From Chryseobacterium limigenitum (GTDB taxonomy: Bacteria; Bacteroidota; Bacteroidia; Flavobacteriales; Weeksellaceae): a stretch of DNA of 64,000 nucleotides. The position numbers and the translations under genes were made by a program. Below, one piece after another: positions 17,140 to 26,115 of this stretch; position 1 is the stretch's first letter; every line of letters begins with the position of its first letter. Location of the stretch: assembly GCF_900114875.1 (NCBI RefSeq), contig NZ_FPKW01000001.1, positions 186,001 through 250,000 of the forward strand. Reading direction: 5' to 3'. The notes beneath the pieces are model-generated. The model was given only the letters and a program-made list of their open reading frames with translations. It ran no database searches and was not told the DNA's origin.

Positions 17140-17700
17140 TTATACTTTCAAACAGCCACGAAAACCTCTCGCAGCATAATAAGAATCAGCGCCGTTATGG
17201 TACGTGAAAACGGTATTGTAACGGCGATCACAGAAAATAGCGCCACCCAATTCTCTAATATTGGCAGGAGTTTTTATCCAACTTGAAGTTTTTAAATCAA
17301 ATTTTCCGAGCTCTTGGAGTTGGCGATATTGCTCTTCTGATAATAGTTCAATGCCCATTTCTGAGGCTTTATCGATCACATTACTTTCAGGTTTATTGGC
17401 TTTTCTTGCTTCCCAGGCCTGATAATCATAGCAAAGACTTCTGCGTTTTGGGCTTTCTACGGAACAATCAAAGAAGACGTATTCGTCATTTTTTTTGTCA
17501 TAATCAACAACATCCGGCTCGCCTTCGGTTTCTTCCATTTCGTTCAAAGACCAGAGTTTATCAGGATTTTCTTCCAGTTTTGACTGAATTTTATCCCAAT
17601 CAAGACCTTTATGACGATTCATATTTTTTTCAAAACGAATCTTTAATGTTTTAAGTAAAGCTTCTGCCTGATCTGAGGGTAGACTCTTATTGTTTTTCAT
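17140..17700 (-). CDS. DUF4256 domain protein
   Basis: 186 residues, cytoplasmic. Matches the DUF4256 pattern: an N-terminal helical segment (LLKTLKIRFEKNMNRHKGLDW), then GEPDVVDYD, YVFFDCSVESPKRRSLCYD, and the C-terminal block GGAIFCDRRYNTVFTYHNGADSYYAARGFRG (positions about 152-182, given in part). The family is widespread but uncharacterised. Last gene of the ArsR-led operon; the gap from the DoxX gene is 50 bases. It carries conserved acidic and Cys residues but no recognised catalytic motif. Confidence 0.85.
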   Translation of the reverse strand: MKNNKSLPSDQAEALLKTLKIRFEKNMNRHKGLDWDKIQSKLEENPDKLWSLNEMEETEGEPDVVDYDKKNDEYVFFDCSVESPKRRSLCYDYQAWEARKANKPESNVIDKASEMGIELLSEEQYRQLQELGKFDLKTSSWIKTPANIRELGGAIFCDRRYNTVFTYHNGADSYYAARGFRGCLKV

Positions 17701-17750
17701 ACGGATGATATTTGTGTTAGAAATTAAAGTTTAAATGTATTCAAAAATAA

Positions 17751-18140
17751 TTAAATAAATTTTCTGTCTGATGGTCTGAAATACCAAGAAATACAGGTAA
17801 TAATAAGAAGTAATAATGGCGGAAAAGTTTTACCAATCGGGTCTCCGACAATGATATGCGAAACTAAAGCTCCAGACATAGCGAAGAAAAATCCGGCATA
17901 AGCCCATTCTTTTAACAGTGGATATTTCGGAATTAGAGCCACAATAACTCCTAATATTTTCCAGATTCCGATGATGGCCATCAGGTAAATTGGATAACCT
18001 AGTTTTGTGAAATTTTCTACTTCATCCTTATTTTTCATCAGTTGAACAATGGCTGTTGAAACCATTCCCAAAGACATCCAAAGAGTGAAAATCCAGTAGA
18101 TAATCTTATTTCTTTTCTGTGATTTATTTTGTGTTTCCAT
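17751..18140 (-). CDS. DoxX family membrane protein
   Basis: 129 residues with four hydrophobic segments (about 13-30, 48-68, 78-97, 102-120), as in DoxX/DoxD-like small membrane proteins. The motif PIYLMAIIGIWKILGVIVAL is typical for the group. Role unknown; relatives are linked to redox and membrane stress. Fourth gene of the ArsR-led operon, 18 bases after the YdeI-like gene, so co-expression with the regulator and the SRPBCC protein is very likely. Confidence 0.85.
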   Translation of the reverse strand: METQNKSQKRNKIIYWIFTLWMSLGMVSTAIVQLMKNKDEVENFTKLGYPIYLMAIIGIWKILGVIVALIPKYPLLKEWAYAGFFFAMSGALVSHIIVGDPIGKTFPPLLLLIITCISWYFRPSDRKFI

Positions 18141-18158
18141 TTTATAATTATTTAGTAA

Positions 18159-18737
18159 TTAATCATTTATGCCTTTTCCGATAAGTATGTCAGGAATACA
18201 TTTTTCAATTCTCAACTCGCGGGTTTTCGCTTGTTTTGCAGATGAAAAGTAGAGCAGATAAGCTCTTTGCCTTCCGGGAGTTAATGCTTCAAAAGCTTCT
18301 TTTAAGACTAAATTTTCCTTTAATTTTTTTTGAAACTCTTCAATCATTTCAAATTGTTTGGTTTCTTTCATTTTTACTTTTATGCCTGATTTTTCTACTT
18401 CAAGAGCTTCAAACATGTAAGTTTTGATAACTTTCTCTAGATCAGCAATTTCTTTTAAATCCGTAAATCGAATCTGTCTCGCAGCCTGCACATTTTCAGA
18501 TTGTTGGACTAAAATATTGTCGGAATCATTCATCAAAGCACCTTTGAAAAATAGGAGTGCGCAATATTCTTTAAATCCATGAATCAGAAAAATATTTTTG
18601 CTATGATATGTGTAACAGGGGCATCCCCATTTTAAATCTTCCTCAAGTCCCGTTTCCAGAGCTATTGCTCTTAATTTTTCAAATTCTATCTGCCATTGTT
18701 TGGCTTGGTCAAAAAAGAAATCAACTTTTGGGTTCAT
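18159..18737 (-). CDS. YdeI/OmpD-associated family protein (DUF1801 fold)
   Basis: 192 residues. The N-terminal half has the DUF1801 pattern (EEDLKWGCPCYTYHSKNIF, then LIHGFKEYCALLFFKGALM). The C-terminal part ends with the YdeI-type EALTPGRQRAYLLYFSSAKQ, a short helical segment seen in YdeI and in bacteriocin-protection relatives. Function not established. Third gene of the ArsR-led operon, 65 bases after the SRPBCC gene. Such genes often accompany ArsR/SRPBCC pairs in soil and fish-associated flavobacteria. Confidence 0.85.
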   Translation of the reverse strand: MNPKVDFFFDQAKQWQIEFEKLRAIALETGLEEDLKWGCPCYTYHSKNIFLIHGFKEYCALLFFKGALMNDSDNILVQQSENVQAARQIRFTDLKEIADLEKVIKTYMFEALEVEKSGIKVKMKETKQFEMIEEFQKKLKENLVLKEAFEALTPGRQRAYLLYFSSAKQAKTRELRIEKCIPDILIGKGIND

Positions 18738-18802
18738 GTTTTTAGTTATGAATTAAGAGTTATAAATTATGAATGATCAATCGTGAATATTAAAAATAAA
18801 CT

Positions 18803-19276
18803 TTAATTTCCAGCATCTTTAGAAAAAATTTCCTGTAGACGATTGTGAGCCATATTTAAACCTTGAGCAAATGGAAGTTTTAAGATTTTATCTCTATAAT
18901 CAATTGATTTATAGATAGTATGTATTGCTATTTTGCTGGTATTGTCGGTTAATTTTTCAAAGTCTAAAAATTCTAACTGAACAGGAAATGGAGTGTTTTC
19001 CATCTGAAAAGTTCTGGTAATTCTCTGATTTGGGATAAATTCATGGATTGTCCCGTTGGCGCGGAAAACTATATCGCCCTGAGGATTTGATGTTTCAAAC
19101 TGATATCCGCCATGTTGTTGATTTTCAAGTTTTAAAACTTTTGTTCCCATCCATTGTTCAACCAATTCGGCTTCTGTATAGGCTTTGAATAATAGTTCTA
19201 AAGGCAAATCAAACTCTCTTGTAATAAGGATTTCCTGTTTGTTGTCTTCGGCCTGGATTTTCGTTTTTAGTTCCAT
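18803..19276 (-). CDS. SRPBCC (AHSA1-like) domain protein
   Basis: 157 residues of the START-like fold: ITREFDLPLELLFKAYTEAEL at the N-terminus, the WMGT turn, GGYQFETSNPQGD, and a long C-terminal helix (QGLNMAHNRLQEIFSK). The hydrophobic cavity of the fold binds small lipophilic molecules. Pairing of an AHSA1-like protein with an ArsR-type repressor five bases upstream is a common bacterial arrangement, where the pair probably senses or handles a small molecule. Second gene of the operon. Confidence 0.9.
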   Translation of the reverse strand: MELKTKIQAEDNKQEILITREFDLPLELLFKAYTEAELVEQWMGTKVLKLENQQHGGYQFETSNPQGDIVFRANGTIHEFIPNQRITRTFQMENTPFPVQLEFLDFEKLTDNTSKIAIHTIYKSIDYRDKILKLPFAQGLNMAHNRLQEIFSKDAGN

Positions 19277-19281
19277 ATTTT

Positions 19282-19605
19282 CTATTTTTTCTGCTGATAG
19301 GCTTTCATTACGCTTTCTAATTTATTGAATTTTTCGTCCCACATTTGGCGGAAAGGTTCGATAAAATTGGCAATTTCTTTCATTTTATTTAGATTGAGAT
19401 GATAGATCATTTCGCGGCCATTTTGTTCCTGAGTTAATAATTCACATTCTGCAAGGATCTGCAGATGCTTTGAAACAGTAGGTCTGGCTGAATCAAAATT
19501 TGAAGCAATAGCACCGGCAGTCATAGACTGCGTGGCAACCAACATAAGAATCGATCTTCTTGTAGGATCGGCTATGGCCTGAAAAACATCTCGTCTTAAA
19601 TTCAT
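19282..19605 (-). CDS. ArsR-type winged-helix repressor
   Basis: 107 residues. Pattern of the ArsR/SmtB group: [16 protein letters not shown], then a helix-turn-helix with [19 protein letters not shown] and the wing GREMIYHLN. No CxC metal-binding motif is visible, so this is the non-metal branch usually found with SRPBCC proteins. First gene of a five-gene minus-strand operon (ArsR, SRPBCC, YdeI-like, DoxX, DUF4256; 19605 down to 17140). Two operator-like repeats overlap its promoter, so it probably represses its own operon. Confidence 0.92.
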   Translation of the reverse strand: MNLRRDVFQAIADPTRRSILMLVATQSMTAGAIASNFDSARPTVSKHLQILAECELLTQEQNGREMIYHLNLNKMKEIANFIEPFRQMWDEKFNKLESVMKAYQQKK

Positions 19606-19606
19606 T

Positions 19607-19654
19607 ATGAAGTTATTTAACTACAAATATATATGAAGTTATTTGACTACGCAA
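19607..19654 (-). promoter_or_regulatory. Promoter with two ArsR operator candidates
   Basis: On the minus strand the promoter reads TTG (19654-19652), 20 bases, TATATTTG (19631-19624), a full match to the flavobacterial consensus. An 18-base direct repeat, ATGAAGTTATTTnACTAC, lies at 19607-19624 and 19633-19650. Each contains AGTTA-TT-T(A/G)ACT, perfect inverted in copy 1 and with one mismatch in copy 2. One copy covers the spacer, the other the start site. Confidence 0.75.
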
Positions 19655-20024
19655 ATTTATTTATGTAAAATATTGATTTTTAATGATTAAAAAGATGAGA
19701 TTAATAGAGCGTCAAATAAAGCGCTCACTTTAAGTCAGGTATAATGCTATCTAATTGTATGGATAGTGCATGATTAAGCGAAAATGGGTCCTGTATAATT
19801 TTATGCTTTTTTAATTAAAACACAAGGGTATACTCTTCTTGTATGGTGATTTTAAAAGTCCTATAATTAATATTATGTTAAATTGAATATGGTGTATATT
19901 TTATTTATACTATTAATGATTTACCTAATCACTAGATGTCGATGCAAATTCTATTAATTTATAGATTCAATTTTCGAATAAATATAGAAAAATGAAGATA
20001 TAAAAATGAACAGAAAATATTTTT
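19655..20024. other. AT-rich spacer, no gene seen
   Basis: About 370 bases with no plausible coding frame. A small hairpin, GAGCG..CGCTC, lies near 19707-19727 and an imperfect ATGCTATC/GATAGTGCAT pair at about 19746-19774. Neither has a T tail, so neither looks like a terminator. Function unknown. Confidence 0.35.
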
Positions 20025-20041
20025 TTACAGTAAAACTGTAA
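20025..20041. promoter_or_regulatory. Candidate operator of the S24-type regulator
   Basis: TTACAGT-AAA-ACTGTAA is a perfect 17-base palindrome, 48 bases before the start of the S24-type regulator gene. A near-consensus -7 box (TATTTTCG) lies at 20063-20070. The position suits autoregulation by the product. Confidence 0.55.
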
Positions 20042-20088
20042 TGATCTCCTTTAAACAATTTGTATTTTCGCGGATCTAATTTTTAATA

Positions 20089-20772
20089 ATGTCAATTTTT
20101 TCAGAAAACATCAGGCTTTTGCGAGGTAAATTAGGAATCACCCAGCGCGAATTGTCTGAGCAGATTACGATAACCACTTCACGATATATTTCCTACGAAA
20201 AAGGTAGATCTAAGCCTCCTGTTGATGTATTGATCAGGATTTCAAGATTATTTCATGTCAGCATCGATCTTTTGTTGTCTGTAGACCTTATAAAATATCC
20301 TTTGGATGATATGCTGAAGCTTCCCGATAACAGGATTGTATTGCCTGTTGTGGTAGATCAGAATGGAAATGAAAGTATTGAAATTATTCCTCAGAAAGCA
20401 TCTATGGGCTACTTGAGAGGCTACAGCGATCCTGAATATATTGAAAGTCTGGAGACGATTTCTTTACCTTTCCTCAAAAATGGAAAATTCAGAGCTTTTC
20501 CTGCCAGTGGAGATTCTATGCCACCGTTTAAGGACGGATCATTTATTATAGGGAAATATATGGAAGGAATTAGTGATCTAAAATCAGGAACTTCTTATAT
20601 TTTTGTCACATTAAACGATGGAATTACTTATAAAAGACTGAAGGCAAAAAATAAAAATTCTATCACTGTTGCTTCAGATAATACATTTTATGAGCCATAT
20701 GAAATTCCTTTTGAGGAAATTTTGGAAGTATGGCAATATGCATCAGGAATTTTCCCGGGAGAATTCTCATAA
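20089..20772 (+). CDS. XRE-type regulator with S24/LexA-like peptidase domain
   Basis: 227 residues. An XRE helix-turn-helix occupies 1-65 (GITQRELSEQ, then TTSRYISYEKGR). The C-terminal half is LexA/S24-like: FPASGDSMPPF with catalytic Ser143 and TYKRLKAK with Lys182. In related flavobacterial proteins I recall an Ala-Gly bond before 'GYL' as the self-cleavage site; here that place is Met106-Gly107. The catalytic dyad is intact, so self-cleavage may still occur or may be altered. A probable damage- or stress-induced repressor. No UV-mutagenesis polymerase genes are adjacent; the next gene is an orphan. Confidence 0.88.
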   Translation: MSIFSENIRLLRGKLGITQRELSEQITITTSRYISYEKGRSKPPVDVLIRISRLFHVSIDLLLSVDLIKYPLDDMLKLPDNRIVLPVVVDQNGNESIEIIPQKASMGYLRGYSDPEYIESLETISLPFLKNGKFRAFPASGDSMPPFKDGSFIIGKYMEGISDLKSGTSYIFVTLNDGITYKRLKAKNKNSITVASDNTFYEPYEIPFEEILEVWQYASGIFPGEFS

Positions 20773-20778
20773 TGAATT

Positions 20779-20822
20779 TGTTTAAACCGCAAAAGTATCA
20801 GAATATTGTTTGTGGTTAAATT
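20779..20822. repeat. Inverted repeat of the AACC(A/G)CAAAAG type
   Basis: TTTAAACCGCAAAAG and TTTGTGGTTAAA face each other across about 14 bases. The same paired motifs flank the larger element at 63081-63258. Confidence 0.5.
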
Positions 20823-20861
20823 TTTAATATTATATTTATTTTTCCAAAAAATTGACAGGTT

Positions 20862-21347
20862 ATGCCGACTGATGCTTCTCACAAGCTGATTCCGATGACA
20901 ACTTTTGTTATTGAATACTATTTAAACGAAGGATATGCAGATCTTCAAACATTAAGTTTGATGAATAATTATGCTAATTTCCTAAAAATGCCTTTGACTC
21001 TTGGAATGTTTATTCCGGTAGACACTGATGGAAATGTACTTAAGGAACCCAAAAACTATAGGGTATGGAAAACACTAAAGCATAATAAAGGGGGAAAAAA
21101 TGATGGACTTGCATTTGATGAAAACAAAATATATCAAATGGCGGAACGAAACTGCTTTTTTGAAGGATTTGATATTGAATATAATGGATATTCCGTCGTC
21201 AGGATTGTTGCTTCCTACAATAATTCTATTGAATTGTCCTTTAATAAAAATGATTTAAAATGTTCAACATTTAATGATATTGAATCATTTAGTGTTTTAG
21301 ATGAAATATATTTAACTGGTAGCGCCTTAAAAACTATTGGAATTTAA
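20862..21347 (+). CDS. Protein of unknown function
   Basis: 161 residues from ATG 20862, with a possible alternative start at Met12. No signal peptide or membrane segment. The N-terminal third has the phrase LQTLSLMNNYANFLKMPLTL followed by GMFIPVDTDGNVLKEP. The C-terminal part is beta-rich. I faintly recall similar phage- and flavobacterial hypothetical proteins but cannot name a family. It follows the S24-type regulator by 89 bases, so it may be the gene under its control. Confidence 0.6.
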   Translation: MPTDASHKLIPMTTFVIEYYLNEGYADLQTLSLMNNYANFLKMPLTLGMFIPVDTDGNVLKEPKNYRVWKTLKHNKGGKNDGLAFDENKIYQMAERNCFFEGFDIEYNGYSVVRIVASYNNSIELSFNKNDLKCSTFNDIESFSVLDEIYLTGSALKTIGI

Positions 21348-21365
21348 AAACTATAAATAATAGTT

Positions 21366-21405
21366 GTTGCTAAGTACAAGGAAGGTATTCTTTGTACTTA
21401 GCAAC
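21366..21405 (+). terminator. Long hairpin after the unknown gene
   Basis: GTTGCTAAGTACAA (21366-21379) and TTGTACTTAGCAAC (21392-21405) are perfect 14-bp inverted arms. Only a weak T tract follows (TATTTAAA), so it is either a weak terminator or an RNA-protecting hairpin. Confidence 0.55.
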
Positions 21406-21425
21406 TATTTAAATAATTGTAATCA

Positions 21426-22133
<708 letters not shown>

Positions 22134-22161
22134 AAATTTCAATAATTAATCTTAAATCTTA

Positions 22162-22196
22162 AAAAGATGTTCGTCAATCGGTGGACATCTTTTTTG
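22162..22196 (+). terminator. Rho-independent terminator of the lmo0937-type gene
   Basis: AAAGATGT and ACATCTTT pair across a 14-base loop, followed by TTTTTTG. It lies about 30 bases after the stop. Confidence 0.85.
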
Positions 22197-22224
22197 TTGA
22201 AAAATTTCGAATAAAAATATTTCT

Positions 22225-22246
22225 TATATTTGCATAATTAATTATG
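22225..22246 (+). promoter_or_regulatory. -7 box and palindromic MarR operator candidate
   Basis: TATATTTG (22225-22232) is a perfect -7 box. It abuts CATAATTAATTATG (22233-22246), a perfect 14-base palindrome that would cover the start site of the MarR-GNAT gene. AT-rich palindromes of this size are typical MarR operators. The nearest TTG is 25 bases upstream of the -7, slightly beyond the usual range. Confidence 0.5.
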
Positions 22247-22306
22247 TAATTGATTATTTAAGTAAATTGAAAGCTTATATTAATTATTAAATGAGAATAA
22301 AGCAAG

Positions 22307-23257
22307 ATGGATTTTTATAACAGAACAGGAAAAATGGCGATCGGAAGCAGGCTAAGATTACTGACAGGAAAAGTAACCGAAGACGCCGCCAAAATCTATG
22401 AATTATACAATATAGAATTTTCTCCAAAGTGGTTTCCGGTATTTTTTATTTTAATAGAAAATGGCGAAAAAACAATTACAGAAATCGCAGAAGAGATCGG
22501 TCATTCCCAACCTTCTGTCACCAAGATCATTAAAGAAATGACGGCAGCTGATCTGGTAAATTCAAACTTACAATCTGATGACAAAAGAAGAAATATTGTA
22601 GGATTGACTAAAAAAGGAATTGAAGTTTCCAAGACATTAGAAATCCAATGTTCTGACATAGAAAACGCAATTGAAAGCATGACTGCCGAGGCTTCACATA
22701 ATCTCTGGGAAGCAATAGCCGAATGGGAGTTTCTTTTAGAGAAAAAATCTCTTTTTAAGCGTGTTTTGGACCAGAAAAAAAACAGAGAAAGTAAAGATGT
22801 ACAGATTGTGGAATATCAGCCAAAATATCAGGAAGCTTTCCGGTCTCTGAATGAAGAATGGATTTCCACGTATTTTGAAATGGAGGAAGCCGATTACAAA
22901 GCATTGGATAATCCTAAAGAATATATTCTGGATAAAGGCGGAAAAATATTCGTCGCTTTATACAATGATGAACCTTTAGGCGTCTGTGCCCTTATTAAAA
23001 TGAATGATGGAAATTACGATTTTGAAATGGCAAAAATGGCTGTGTCTCCCAAGGCGCAGGGAAAAAGCATAGGTTGGCTGTTGGGGCAAAAAGTTGTTGA
23101 TTCAGCCAGAGAGCTAGGTGCTTCAAAGCTTTATCTTGAAAGCAATACGATTCTTAAACCTGCTATTAATTTGTATTATAAGCTAGGTTTTGAAAAAGTT
23201 GCAGGTCATGCCACTCCTTATAAAAGATGTAATATTCAGATGGAATTGATTCTGTAA
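22307..23257 (+). CDS. MarR-GNAT fusion: regulator with N-acetyltransferase domain
   Basis: 316 residues. The first 150 are a MarR winged-helix domain (ITEIAEEIGHSQPSVTKIIK recognition region, DDKRRNIVGLTKKG wing). After a helical linker, 165-316 form a GNAT acetyltransferase domain with the acetyl-CoA motif (MAVSPKAQGKSIGWLLGQ) and the C-terminal YKLGFEKV. The fusion is a known architecture in Bacteroidota and Actinobacteria; substrate unknown. It probably links small-molecule sensing to acetylation and to its own regulation. Confidence 0.93.
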   Translation: MDFYNRTGKMAIGSRLRLLTGKVTEDAAKIYELYNIEFSPKWFPVFFILIENGEKTITEIAEEIGHSQPSVTKIIKEMTAADLVNSNLQSDDKRRNIVGLTKKGIEVSKTLEIQCSDIENAIESMTAEASHNLWEAIAEWEFLLEKKSLFKRVLDQKKNRESKDVQIVEYQPKYQEAFRSLNEEWISTYFEMEEADYKALDNPKEYILDKGGKIFVALYNDEPLGVCALIKMNDGNYDFEMAKMAVSPKAQGKSIGWLLGQKVVDSARELGASKLYLESNTILKPAINLYYKLGFEKVAGHATPYKRCNIQMELIL

Positions 23258-23262
23258 ATGAT

Positions 23263-23290
23263 AAAAAAGCCTCCGATAAAGAAGGCTTGA
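23263..23290 (-). terminator. Terminator of the seven-gene caspase operon
   Basis: On the minus strand AAGCCT and AGGCTT pair across a loop of about ten bases, followed by TTTTTT. It lies 26 bases past the last gene of the operon and also faces the MarR-GNAT gene from the other side. Confidence 0.75.
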
Positions 23291-23315
23291 AAGAGATTTT
23301 AAAGTTTGGTATAAA

Positions 23316-24779
23316 TTATTCAATATTCTTTTTAAAATTTCTAGACAACGGAATTTCTATTTTTCCTTCCAGAAAAACGGAGGTTCCGTTATTGGAGACA
23401 ATCGAATTTTTATTGACGATAAAAGACCTGTGAACCTGAGTGAAATTGGGTGGTAATTCTTTAATAATTTCAGAAATTTTACCTCTTACAAATTCTTTCT
23501 TTTTAGATGTATAAAGCTGTAAATAATGATCTTCCGCCTTGATGTATAAAAGTTCCTTGAGGTAGATCTTTGTTCTGTTTTTCAGCACAATATGGTCTTC
23601 TATGACCAATTGTTTTACCTTTTCCAACTCCTGAATGGTCTGCGTATGTTCTATCTGTAGAGACTCTTTTTCCTGATCCACTTTTTTCTTCCTGTAGTCT
23701 ACCCTTTTCCATCGAATGAAAGAATACATAGCGATAAGAAAAACAATTCCTATCAAAACGAAATACAGTATTTTATTTTCCTGATAATTCATTGCTATTT
23801 TTTTTAGGGCGGAGATTTGTTTATCCTTTTCAACTACCTGATATTGGGTGTTTATTTGATGGATGGCTATATTTTGCTCTGTATCATTTATTTTTTTGTT
23901 TAAATGAGTATAAAGAGAATCATATTTCTTGCGGTTTGAATGGTTATTCAAATGGTCATAACTTTCCTTTAACTTCTGATATAGAAGCCTTTTGGATTTT
24001 AATTCATATTGTCGAATGGGAATTGCTTCAGCTTTCAAAAACCAATAGACAGCTTCATTATATTTTTTTTGAATGAAAAATGAATTTCCATAATTGTAAT
24101 AAAGAATGAATAATTCATATTGTATTTCATGCTTTTCAGCTAAATCAATTCCTTGATTAAAAAACTTTTCTGCTTCTTTAAAATCATTTTTTGTATAATT
24201 AAAAAGTCCGAAATTATTTAAAATTTTAACTCTTGTTTCAAGATCGGTAGAATTTTTATTATAGGTATAAGCGGTATCTAAAACTTTAATGGCGGTATCA
24301 ATAACATCAATATTCTTTCTTTTATCAAAATCAAATTCATAAAATTTTTCAATTGCTTTTTGATTATAGGCTAATGCTAATCTCTCATTTGACTTTGTTT
24401 TGGAGGCATAATTATAATAATCATTAAAAAAAGTATATCCATATTTGTTGTAGTTTACCTGTGAGGAAATCACTTTATGAATTTCCAGCGACAAATCGTG
24501 ATACTGATTTTTATAATTTAATTTTCCAAATAGATTCCTGCTTTTCATGTAGTAGTAAAGAGCAGAGTCTTCCTGATTGAGATATTCAAAATTTTTGCCC
24601 AAAACATAGTTGTATTTTGCCAACTCTAATGAGGATTTTTCTTTAAGAATATTCCTTTTTATTGTGACTATATTTTTGGGGAACTCTTCAAATTTCTGAT
24701 TCTCGAGATAACCGTTCAGACTCTGAGCTTTAATGATGATTGCAGAAAATATAAGAAATATATATTTTAATGCTTTCAT
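23316..24779 (-). CDS. Membrane-bound TPR-LytTR transcriptional regulator
   Basis: 487 residues. Signal peptide (1-18). Helical TPR-type repeats occupy about 50-295 (for example LNNFGLFNYTKNDFKEAEKF and YYNYGNSFFIQKKYNEAVYW). A membrane helix follows at about 336-355 (ILYFVLIGIVFLIAMYSFI), then a coiled coil (360-392) and a LytTR DNA-binding domain (395-487; LLYIKAEDHYLQLYT, HRSFIVNKN). The TPR part would be periplasmic and the LytTR part cytoplasmic, a one-component transmembrane regulator. Its start overlaps the preceding gene by four bases (ATGA). Direct repeats of LytTR-site geometry lie upstream of the operon's first gene. Confidence 0.92.
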   Translation of the reverse strand: MKALKYIFLIFSAIIIKAQSLNGYLENQKFEEFPKNIVTIKRNILKEKSSLELAKYNYVLGKNFEYLNQEDSALYYYMKSRNLFGKLNYKNQYHDLSLEIHKVISSQVNYNKYGYTFFNDYYNYASKTKSNERLALAYNQKAIEKFYEFDFDKRKNIDVIDTAIKVLDTAYTYNKNSTDLETRVKILNNFGLFNYTKNDFKEAEKFFNQGIDLAEKHEIQYELFILYYNYGNSFFIQKKYNEAVYWFLKAEAIPIRQYELKSKRLLYQKLKESYDHLNNHSNRKKYDSLYTHLNKKINDTEQNIAIHQINTQYQVVEKDKQISALKKIAMNYQENKILYFVLIGIVFLIAMYSFIRWKRVDYRKKKVDQEKESLQIEHTQTIQELEKVKQLVIEDHIVLKNRTKIYLKELLYIKAEDHYLQLYTSKKKEFVRGKISEIIKELPPNFTQVHRSFIVNKNSIVSNNGTSVFLEGKIEIPLSRNFKKNIE

Positions 24780-25273
24780 GGAAGTTCTTCTACTCTCACA
24801 ACTCCTCCGTCTTGTGTTTGGCGGGGGATAGGGACAAGTGCATCCTTACAAATGTCATCAATAAGCATTGCAGGCTTTACTTTACACCACGCCTTAGAGT
24901 AATCTGAAAATGTTTGTTCATCCGTTGGATCATATCCAAATTTTCTTAATCTGGCTTCAAAATAAGGAAGGAGCCTATCAAATTCCCTATAGTCTACTTC
25001 ATTTAAGAAAGAAATTCTCACATAATCGCCGCTTTTCCAGTTTAGATCATTCTTAAACATAAAATTGTAAGTTATATTCTCAATGCCTGGTGTAATACAA
25101 GGACTTCCGAGATTATCATTAGAAACATTAATTACGATTCCTTTTAAAGATTTTTCTGGTTCTTCAATGTTAATAATCTCTGCTCTTCTAAAATTAAAAG
25201 GATTATTGTTAGAAATGTCTGCTAATACGGCCTCAACTCTTATGAAATCGCCGTCAATTTTAATTGTACTCAT
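24776..25273 (-). CDS. Protein of unknown function in the caspase operon
   Basis: 165 residues, no signal peptide or membrane helix. Beta-rich N-terminal two thirds (KIDGDFIRVEAVLADI, KGIVINVSNDN, NITYNFMFKNDLNW) and a helical C-terminal third ending PIPRQTQDGGVVRVEELP. I do not recognise a family. It sits between the caspase-like gene (23-base gap upstream) and the LytTR regulator (4-base overlap downstream), so it is certainly co-transcribed. It could be a substrate or inhibitor of the protease; this is speculation. Confidence 0.75.
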   Translation of the reverse strand: MSTIKIDGDFIRVEAVLADISNNNPFNFRRAEIINIEEPEKSLKGIVINVSNDNLGSPCITPGIENITYNFMFKNDLNWKSGDYVRISFLNEVDYREFDRLLPYFEARLRKFGYDPTDEQTFSDYSKAWCKVKPAMLIDDICKDALVPIPRQTQDGGVVRVEELP

Positions 25274-25296
25274 AATATTAGTTTTTTTATGGTTTA

Positions 25297-26091
25297 TTAG
25301 TTTTGACTTAAAACAAGGTTTTTTGTGAGAAAAAATTCTTCATCTAAAAAATTTTTGATATTTCTGTCTATAAATGGCAGGTTATAAGGAAGTGTTTTTT
25401 CAACTTCATTTTTTATTTCTTCAAAAAAATGGCTAAAAGTTCCGATAAAGTTTCCTTCATTATACACTTTTTCAAATGCTTCCGTAAAAGGGCTTAACTG
25501 ATCTTTAACCTGACTGTCTTTCGCAATATTCCGATCTTGAGAAGACGAAATATGATTTATCAATATATTTGCTTCCTTAAACTCTTTAAAATGCAGTTGA
25601 AAACTATTGAGGTAAGGAACTACATCAGTTAAATGAAAGTTAAAGCTTGCGTTGATAATGTAGCTCGTAGAAACTGCTTTTTTATTTAAAGTTCCGCCAT
25701 AGCAACAGTCGGTTATAAGTACAACTTTAGAATTTTCTGGAAACCACGACCAGCAGTTTTTGAGCTCGTCATCGATGAAATATCTGTCATACAATATTGC
25801 GATCTGATCATAATGTGTATCTTCTTCGCCCGAAATATCATTAATAGTAAAACCGTGTCCGCAATAGGTTACGAAAAAAATGTCATCCGGCGTTATTTTC
25901 TTTGAAATAGCTCTGAGCGTGTTTAATAAATTGATGCTTGTGGCATTTTCTCCCAACAATTCAATTGTTTCAAAACCATTTTCTTCTGCGATTTTTTTGT
26001 AAAATCTTGAGTTTGCTTCCGGAGAATTAAGGCTGCTATTACTAATGAGCGAGGTTTCATTTAAACCTATGTGTAACGAATATTTTTTCAT
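25297..26091 (-). CDS. Caspase-like (peptidase C14) protease
   Basis: 264 residues, no signal peptide. Caspase-fold landmarks: an N-terminal strand LHIGLNET, then DDIFFVTYCGHG with the catalytic His79, and VVLITDCCYGG with the catalytic Cys130, in the usual strand-3 and strand-4 positions. The small C-terminal part (FTEAFEKV and beyond) matches the caspase region that follows the catalytic Cys. There are no fused sensor or effector domains, so partners must be the other operon proteins. Substrate unknown. Stand-alone bacterial caspases occur in defence and cell-death modules, which is why this operon deserves attention. Confidence 0.88.
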   Translation of the reverse strand: MKKYSLHIGLNETSLISNSSLNSPEANSRFYKKIAEENGFETIELLGENATSINLLNTLRAISKKITPDDIFFVTYCGHGFTINDISGEEDTHYDQIAILYDRYFIDDELKNCWSWFPENSKVVLITDCCYGGTLNKKAVSTSYIINASFNFHLTDVVPYLNSFQLHFKEFKEANILINHISSSQDRNIAKDSQVKDQLSPFTEAFEKVYNEGNFIGTFSHFFEEIKNEVEKTLPYNLPFIDRNIKNFLDEEFFLTKNLVLSQN

Positions 26092-26115
26092 GGTATGTAG
26101 TTTTTTTATTAGTTT

